Shown here: positions 4,697-9,138 of the stretch, piece by piece
Position numbering within the stretch: the stretch's first letter is position 1
Layout of the letters: every line of letters starts with the position of its first letter
DNA from: an uncultured Caryophanales bacterium
GTDB lineage: Bacteria; Bacillota_I; Bacilli_A; RFN20; CAG-288
Assembly: GCA_937896065.1 (NCBI GenBank)
Contig: CALBLI010000026.1
Coordinates: forward strand, 1-9,138
DNA length: 9,138 nucleotides
Direction of reading: 5' to 3'
Made by a program: the position numbers and the translations under genes
The notes under the pieces: generated by a model
The model's database searches: none
What the model was told of the DNA's origin: nothing
What the model saw: only the letters and a program-made list of their open reading frames with translations

Positions 4697-7633
4697 GTGC
4701 AAGAAATTTTATTATCTGATGAGCAACAATTATTTGTAAAAGAAGCTATTTTAGGAAATAATATTTTAGTTGATGCTTGTATAGGAAGTGGGAAAACTAC
4801 AGCGATACAATATTTATGTAATGAATTGCCTAAAGAAAAAAGTATACTTTATTTAACGTATAATAGATTACTTAAATTAGACGCTAAAAAGAAAATTCAT
4901 AATGAAAATGTATTAGCTACAAATTATCATGGCTTTGCTTATTATATGCTGCAAAAAAACAAGCTTAATTCAGGCAAATCTGATTTAATCCAAATATTTT
5001 TAAATAACGACATAGAAATTCCTAAATATGATGTTTTGATTCTTGATGAATATCAAGATATAGATACTGAAATTTCTAAGATGTTATTGAAAATAAAAAC
5101 TGCAAATAAAAAGATTCAAATTATTGCTGTTGGTGATCTTGATCAAAAAATATATGATAAAACAACTTTAGATTCATCAAATTTTATTAATGAATTTCTT
5201 GGTGAATATAAAAAACTTAAATTTACTAATTGCTTTAGACTTTCAAAAGAGTATGCAAATAAATTAGGATGTATTTGGGGCAAAACTATTATAGGTGTTA
5301 ATAATAGTTGTAAAATCGAAAAGATGTGTGTGAATGATGTTGCTTCTTTTTTAGCAAAGCAATCATGCGGAGACATTTTATGCCTTGGGTCTAGAAATGG
5401 TCAATTATCAAATCTCTTAAATAATCTTGAGTTACAATATCCAGAAAAATTTAATAAAAAAACAGTCTACGCTAGCATTAAAGACGAAGACAAATCTGAT
5501 AAAATTAAAAGTGATGCAGATTGTGCTATTTTTACAACATATGACAGCAGCAAAGGGTTAGAAAGAAAAGTGTGTGTCATTTTTGATTTTACTGAAAGTT
5601 ATTGGAATTATAGAATTAATAAAGAAGATGCAAATTATAAAATTTTAAGAAACATTTTTTGCGTCGCGATGAGTAGGGGCAAGGAAAATATTATTTTTGT
5701 AACTGATGAAAAAGAACAAATGTTGTCTGAGGATAGTTTGACTGGGAAAAGTTTAATTCAATTTAAAAAAGGAATTGAAGACAAACCTATTTCTGGAATG
5801 TTTGATTATAAATTTAAGGAAGATATTGAAGAATGCTTTAAAAAATTAAAAATAACTAAAATAGAAGTGGATGATAATACATTAATTGATATTAAGAGAA
5901 ATGATGATTTGATTGATTTATCACCATGCGTTGGTGAATACTTAGAAGCTGTGTTTTTTAAAGGATATGATATTGACAGACAGATTGAATTTTCAAAAGA
6001 ATTTAACAAGAACTTCAACTATGTTTTAAAAAATGAAATCTCACTAAATTCACTTGGAGAAAAAATTCTTTATCTTACTGCGCTTGAAACAAATCAAATA
6101 AGATATTGTAAACAAGTAAATTCACAGTTTGTTGAAGAAAGAGAAAAAGAATTACTAATCGATAGGCTTAGTACTCGACTTACTCCTGACAATAAATGCC
6201 AAGTTGAGTGTACTATTGATTTTGCTACTAGTGAAAAGCTAGATCAATTTTTTACCGCTAAAGGTTTTTGTGATGTAGTAGTTGATAATGTTGTATATGA
6301 ACTGAAATTTATAAATGAATTATCACATGAGCATTATTTACAATGTGCTAGTTATATGATTGCTTTAAATTTAAGTAAAGGAATTTTGTGGAATGTAAGA
6401 GATAATTCAATGTACCAAATTGAAATACCTGACAAAAAATCTTTTTTAGACTCAGTCACTAAAACAATTACTAAAAGAAAAGTAACTGAATATTATTTGC
6501 CAAATAAAAAATCATTTGCAGTTATTGATACGGAAACAAATTATCATGGTGATGTTATGTCTATTGGTTTGATTGTTTGCGATTATTTTACATTTAAAAT
6601 TATAGATAGTAGTTATTACATACTTGAATTTGAAAGTATGGAAAAAGGAATGTTTAGTGATGTATTATATTTAGAATCTATTAAGAATAGAACCACAAAA
6701 TGTTTTCATGATGAAGCAATAAATGAAATAAAAAAGATATTTAAAGAACATAATGTCCAATGTATTGTTGCATATAACACTAAATTTGATAAAAGTAAGT
6801 TACCTGAATTAGATGACTACAATTGGTATGATATTATGGAGATTGCCGCCTACAAACAATTTAATAAATTTATTCCTAATGGTGCTGATTGCTGTAAAAC
6901 AGGTAAATTAAAAAAAGGCTATAAGGTTCAAGATATTTTAAGATTGTTAACAAAAAATGAGAATTATATTGAAATCCATAATGCATATTATGATGCACTT
7001 GATGAATACAAAATCATGTGTTTATTAGGATATCCACTCGAAACATATATAAGCAAAAAGCCGTGTCATCAAATTATTAATAAATATAAGTCAAATTTGG
7101 ATAGTATTGATAAAAAAGTAGTAAATAGTGATGGAGTTATCGACTTGGGGAATCATTTATTAATTCAAAGGAGCAATTATGATGGTGATGTGCCTCAATT
7201 TTTTGAATGCAAATCAAAACTAGAAGTTAAAAATGATGATTTAAATGATGTAGAAAATATTAAAAATGAGGCAAAAAACGATAATGTAATAAGTGGTTCA
7301 TTAAATAACGATACACTTATTAAAAGTAATAGAAATTATTGTGAAAGTGATACTAATAATGACTCAAAAACTGAATATATTAATTTAAGACAAGCTTCAG
7401 AAATGTTGCAAATGAATAATAATGCAGTTAAAAATTTAATTAATACTAACGTTATTAAAGGTGAAAAAGTCAATAATAGATATAAAATAGAAAGAAAATC
7501 AGTTGAAGATTACAAAGAACAACAAATTAAGATGATGAAAAATTTTGATAAAATATTGGCAATAATTTTTGGATTTGTTGGAATTGGAATTATAATTGGT
7601 GTCATAATTGCAATTTGTATGTCTGTAAAATAA
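4697..7633 (+). CDS. SF1 helicase / PD-(D/E)XK nuclease / DEDDh exonuclease fusion with C-terminal HTH and membrane anchor
   Basis: This is a 978-residue multidomain protein. Residues 1-340 form a compact UvrD-like SF1 helicase: Q motif LSDEQQ (6-11), Walker A CIGSGKTT (K33), Walker B LILDEYQD (D117, E118), motif III VGDLDQ (Q150), motif IV around R181, motif V SSKGLER (G287) and motif VI VAMSRGKE (R327). Residues about 405-575 are a PD-(D/E)XK nuclease: D526 in GFCD, E535-L-K537, and Q549-x3-Y553 as in RecB/AddB/Cas4 nucleases. Residues about 605-780 are a DEDDh exonuclease: D611-T-E613, N694/D698 in YNTKFD, and H761/D766 in HNAYYDA. An Asn/Asp-rich linker leads to an excisionase/MerR-type HTH (893-942). 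A single transmembrane helix (953-975) follows, ending SVK. It would unwind and degrade DNA while tethered to the inner membrane face. An in-frame TGA at 4682 leaves GTG 4697 as the only usual start, with no ribosome site. It stands alone without partner genes. A defence role is plausible but unproven; repair or degradation of incoming DNA are alternatives. Domain calls are strong, biology open. Confidence 0.9.
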   Translation: MQEILLSDEQQLFVKEAILGNNILVDACIGSGKTTAIQYLCNELPKEKSILYLTYNRLLKLDAKKKIHNENVLATNYHGFAYYMLQKNKLNSGKSDLIQIFLNNDIEIPKYDVLILDEYQDIDTEISKMLLKIKTANKKIQIIAVGDLDQKIYDKTTLDSSNFINEFLGEYKKLKFTNCFRLSKEYANKLGCIWGKTIIGVNNSCKIEKMCVNDVASFLAKQSCGDILCLGSRNGQLSNLLNNLELQYPEKFNKKTVYASIKDEDKSDKIKSDADCAIFTTYDSSKGLERKVCVIFDFTESYWNYRINKEDANYKILRNIFCVAMSRGKENIIFVTDEKEQMLSEDSLTGKSLIQFKKGIEDKPISGMFDYKFKEDIEECFKKLKITKIEVDDNTLIDIKRNDDLIDLSPCVGEYLEAVFFKGYDIDRQIEFSKEFNKNFNYVLKNEISLNSLGEKILYLTALETNQIRYCKQVNSQFVEEREKELLIDRLSTRLTPDNKCQVECTIDFATSEKLDQFFTAKGFCDVVVDNVVYELKFINELSHEHYLQCASYMIALNLSKGILWNVRDNSMYQIEIPDKKSFLDSVTKTITKRKVTEYYLPNKKSFAVIDTETNYHGDVMSIGLIVCDYFTFKIIDSSYYILEFESMEKGMFSDVLYLESIKNRTTKCFHDEAINEIKKIFKEHNVQCIVAYNTKFDKSKLPELDDYNWYDIMEIAAYKQFNKFIPNGADCCKTGKLKKGYKVQDILRLLTKNENYIEIHNAYYDALDEYKIMCLLGYPLETYISKKPCHQIINKYKSNLDSIDKKVVNSDGVIDLGNHLLIQRSNYDGDVPQFFECKSKLEVKNDDLNDVENIKNEAKNDNVISGSLNNDTLIKSNRNYCESDTNNDSKTEYINLRQASEMLQMNNNAVKNLINTNVIKGEKVNNRYKIERKSVEDYKEQQIKMMKNFDKILAIIFGFVGIGIIIGVIIAICMSVK

Positions 7634-7635
7634 TA

Positions 7636-8835
7636 TTAATCTTTATTCTTATTAATAACTTCAATGTAAACTTGTTCTACTTTTTTAGCAAATGTTTCTT
7701 TCGTATAGTCTCTGCTTGTCAAATAAGCTTCCTCTTTTATTTGATTTAATTTATCATTATCTAATTTATCAAGTTCTTTTAATCTTTTTACAAAATCAGC
7801 AAAACCATCAAACAAGAATGAATTTTTATTATCAACAATAACACCATTAAGGCATGGATCTTTTTGAGCAAGGACAGGCACTTTACTTGCCATTGCTTCA
7901 ACATAAGTTAAACCTTGAGTTTCTGAAGTTGATGCATTCAAAAGAAGGAATGCTAAACGATAATAAGTAGGAACTTTTTCAATTGGTATCATATCAGTGA
8001 AGATGACTTTATCTTTTATATTCAGTTTGACAACTTCATCTTTTAATTCTTTATATACTGGTCCTCCACCAACAATTAAAAGAACTTTATCATTATCATT
8101 TTTAAATGCTTCATTAAAAGCCCTTATAATTAGTGGAATATTTTTTTCTTTAGCAAGTCTTCCTAAAAACATGTAAACTTTTTTATTTTTTAAATTATAT
8201 TTTTCTTTTAAATTTTCAATTTCATTGAAATCAATATTTTTATCTTCAAATCTTTGCATATCAATACCTGTTGGAATGATAGTAGTTTTATTTTTATCAA
8301 TCCCATATGTTTTTAAATATTGACGCATTTTTTCGGTTGGCAAAATAACTTTATCAGAAATAGCTGCTAACTTTTTAGTGAAGAGATTTCTTAATAAGAA
8401 TGTATAAAAGTTTTTAAATATTTTCCCAGTAACTGGGAAGATAGTTGAAAAATAATTAGTCCAGTCAGTATGAAGAGTATAAACAACAGGAGTGTTATAT
8501 TTTTTATGAACTTTTCGAGCTATTTTAGAAATATTGAATTCTGAATTAACATGGATGACATCAAGATTTAATTCACCTATTCTTGTAACATAATGTTTAT
8601 CAAAGATTGAAAAATGATAATCTTTGCATGCTTCAAAAGGATAATCAATCTTACCAATGAAAATAATTCTCTTAGACATGATTTCTTTATCAAATTCATG
8701 ATTCCTCAATTTGTTGCAAGTGACAATATAGCATTCATGTCCCATGCTTTCTAAAGTCTCATATAAATTTTTCATTGATACAACTACACCTGAAATTACA
8801 GGATAGTATTGATCACAAAACAAACCAATTTTCAT
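7636..8835 (-). CDS. GT4 family glycosyltransferase, probable diacylglycerol glucosyltransferase
   Basis: The protein is 399 residues with the GT-B fold. The N-terminal domain begins MKIGLFCDQYYPVISGVV, with the acceptor-side glycine loop (S16-G17), and contains TLHTDWTNY (H122). The C-terminal UDP-sugar domain has GRLAKEKNI (R226, K231) and the retaining-GT4 signature E305-x7-E313 in SETQGLTYVE. This pattern is typical of 1,2-diacylglycerol 3-glucosyltransferases of Firmicutes and Acholeplasma. These transfer glucose from UDP-glucose to diacylglycerol at the cytoplasmic membrane face, making glycolipids or lipoteichoic-acid anchors. No signal peptide or transmembrane segment is obvious, consistent with a peripheral membrane enzyme. 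Other GT4 acceptors, such as phosphatidylinositol or polysaccharide, cannot be excluded. The gene converges on the helicase-nuclease gene with a 2-bp gap and no room for a terminator between them. There is no clear ribosome site before the ATG. Confidence 0.9.
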   Translation of the reverse strand: MKIGLFCDQYYPVISGVVVSMKNLYETLESMGHECYIVTCNKLRNHEFDKEIMSKRIIFIGKIDYPFEACKDYHFSIFDKHYVTRIGELNLDVIHVNSEFNISKIARKVHKKYNTPVVYTLHTDWTNYFSTIFPVTGKIFKNFYTFLLRNLFTKKLAAISDKVILPTEKMRQYLKTYGIDKNKTTIIPTGIDMQRFEDKNIDFNEIENLKEKYNLKNKKVYMFLGRLAKEKNIPLIIRAFNEAFKNDNDKVLLIVGGGPVYKELKDEVVKLNIKDKVIFTDMIPIEKVPTYYRLAFLLLNASTSETQGLTYVEAMASKVPVLAQKDPCLNGVIVDNKNSFLFDGFADFVKRLKELDKLDNDKLNQIKEEAYLTSRDYTKETFAKKVEQVYIEVINKNKD

Positions 8836-8843
8836 ACTAATCT

Positions 8844-8872
8844 ATTGTAAAACTTTTTAAATAAAATTTAAA
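8844..8872 (-). promoter_or_regulatory. possible promoter of the glycosyltransferase, very close to its start
   Basis: On the minus strand, TTTAAA (8872-8867) and TACAAT (8849-8844) are spaced 17 bp apart. The -10-like box ends 8 nt before the ATG at 8835, so the mRNA would have almost no leader, consistent with the missing Shine-Dalgarno site. The -35 match is only 4 of 6 in AT-rich DNA, so support is modest. Confidence 0.35.
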
Positions 8873-8906
8873 TAGTATCAGTTTTAAATTGTTTATACAA
8901 TCTCTA

Positions 8907-8941
8907 TTAAGTTGAGACTGATTATTAAACTCAAAACTTAA
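8907..8941. repeat. inverted repeat, 10 pairs with a 2-nt bulge
   Basis: TTAAGTTGAG (8907-8916) pairs with CTCAAAACTTAA (8930-8941), with A8933-A8934 bulged and a 13-nt loop. Confidence 0.4.
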
Positions 8942-8959
8942 ATACGTTAATAAATATTG

Positions 8960-8989
8960 TTTGCTAAAACAAGATTACGTTTAAGCAAA
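8960..8989. repeat. inverted repeat, 10 of 11 pairs, 8-nt loop
   Basis: TTTGCTAAAAC (8960-8970) pairs with GTTTAAGCAAA (8979-8989) with one A-A mismatch (8966/8983). It includes G-C pairs at both ends of the inner stem, so it is more stable than most local AT palindromes. Confidence 0.45.
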
Positions 8990-8995
8990 AATGAG

Positions 8996-9015
8996 GAAAT
9001 GTAGTATTACATTTC
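8996..9015. repeat. perfect 8-bp inverted repeat with 4-nt loop
   Basis: GAAATGTA (8996-9003) and TACATTTC (9008-9015) flank GTAT. It could be a hairpin in RNA or a protein-binding dyad in DNA. It lies 6 bp after the previous inverted repeat. Confidence 0.5.
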
Positions 9016-9031
9016 AAGATAAAAATAATAG

Positions 9032-9046
9032 TGTCAACTCTTGATA
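9032..9046. repeat. small inverted repeat built on GTCAA/TTGA
   Basis: TGTCAA (9032-9037) pairs with TTGATA (9041-9046), including one G-T wobble, around a CTC loop. The GTCAA core recurs in the next inverted repeat. Confidence 0.3.
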
Positions 9047-9090
9047 ATATTTTTAAAAAATGTGATGGGTCTATGCATCTTTTATGTAAG

Positions 9091-9107
9091 CGTCAATAAC
9101 TTTGACG
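9091..9107. repeat. perfect 6-bp inverted repeat CGTCAA-TAACT-TTGACG
   Basis: CGTCAA (9091-9096) and TTGACG (9102-9107) pair perfectly with a 5-nt loop, extendable by a G-T wobble (9090/9108). It has no T tract on either side, so it is not a typical terminator. It could be a hairpin or a dyad operator. Confidence 0.4.
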
Positions 9108-9138
9108 TCCTATAAATTTATCTCCTTATATGTCATAC

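Larger units (their letters stand above)
8836..9138. other. 303-bp intergenic region rich in inverted repeats, no gene seen
   Basis: No reading frame here is convincing; the longest ATG-started one on the plus strand noticed near 8991 has only 17 codons. The region holds five hairpin-capable inverted repeats within 8907-9107, plus a 5-bp one at 8888-8901 (ATTGT-TTAT-ACAAT). On the minus strand an AAGGAG-like sequence lies near 9127-9122, but no usable start codon follows it. It may contain a structured RNA, the control region of a gene beyond the right edge, or degenerate sequence. No tRNA-like or other familiar RNA pattern was recognised. Confidence 0.4.

Noticed and set aside
5143..5376. 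Minus-strand ORF of 77 codons
   Set aside because: It lies wholly inside the helicase domain, antisense to conserved motifs, and has no recognisable features; it is a shadow of the real gene.
5806..6018. Minus-strand ORF of 70 codons
   Set aside because: It is antisense inside the nuclease part of the same gene with no domain or ribosome-site support.
7625..7660. Bidirectional terminator at the convergent gene junction
   Set aside because: Only short self-symmetric AT words (ATTAAT) are present; there is no stable stem.
8991..9044. Small plus-strand ORF of 17 codons beginning MRKCSITF
   Set aside because: It is too short, has no ribosome site, and overlaps the inverted repeats.
8888..9107. 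CRISPR array
   Set aside because: The repeats are inverted and unlike each other; there are no regularly spaced direct repeats.
1..9138. Mollicute-type genetic code (TGA as Trp)
   Set aside because: Trp residues are encoded by TGG throughout, and TGA acts as the stop of the dehydrogenase gene.

Overview
The window is very AT-rich and uses the standard bacterial code: tryptophan is TGG and TGA serves as a stop, for example at 4610-4612. Coding density is high. Strong AAGGAG-type ribosome sites precede two of the genes, and there is a diacylglycerol-type GT4 glycosyltransferase. This fits a low-GC Firmicutes/Bacilli-like organism, possibly an uncultured gut lineage near Erysipelotrichales, Acholeplasmatales or RF39. 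That placement is inferred from composition and gene content only.

Layout. Bases 3-878 are the 3' part of a gene that enters from the left edge and ends in a C39/papain-like cysteine peptidase fold. It overlaps by 8 nt a predicted lipoprotein (871-1662). A short coding-looking segment in the +1 frame (1649-1789) may be the lipoprotein's displaced C-terminus. Next come two metabolic genes on the same strand: an oligoendopeptidase F-type M3 metallopeptidase (1846-3621) and a 3-hydroxyacyl-CoA dehydrogenase (3659-4612).

The centrepiece is a 978-residue protein (4697-7633) with its own promoter. It joins, in order, a compact superfamily 1 (UvrD-like) helicase, a PD-(D/E)XK (RecB/Cas4-like) nuclease, a DEDDh (DnaQ/RNase T-like) exonuclease, an Asn/Asp-rich linker, an excisionase/MerR-like helix-turn-helix and a C-terminal transmembrane tail. 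All catalytic motifs look intact. It therefore reads as a one-polypeptide, membrane-tethered DNA-processing machine. It could be a single-gene defence system or a DNA-degradation or repair enzyme; the sequence does not decide between these. Its promoter is an extended -10 so close to the only possible start codon (GTG) that the mRNA may be leaderless. A 21-bp dyad sits just upstream of that -10.

The last gene (7636-8835, minus strand) is a GT4 glycosyltransferase resembling diacylglycerol glucosyltransferases of membrane glycolipid synthesis. It converges on the helicase-nuclease gene with a 2-bp gap. The right-hand 303 bp (8836-9138) hold no convincing gene but contain a run of five inverted repeats within 8907-9107, plus a short one at 8888-8901. 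This could be a structured RNA or a regulatory region.

The helicase-nuclease gene sits alone among housekeeping-type genes, with no partner gene, integrase, transposase or tRNA in view.
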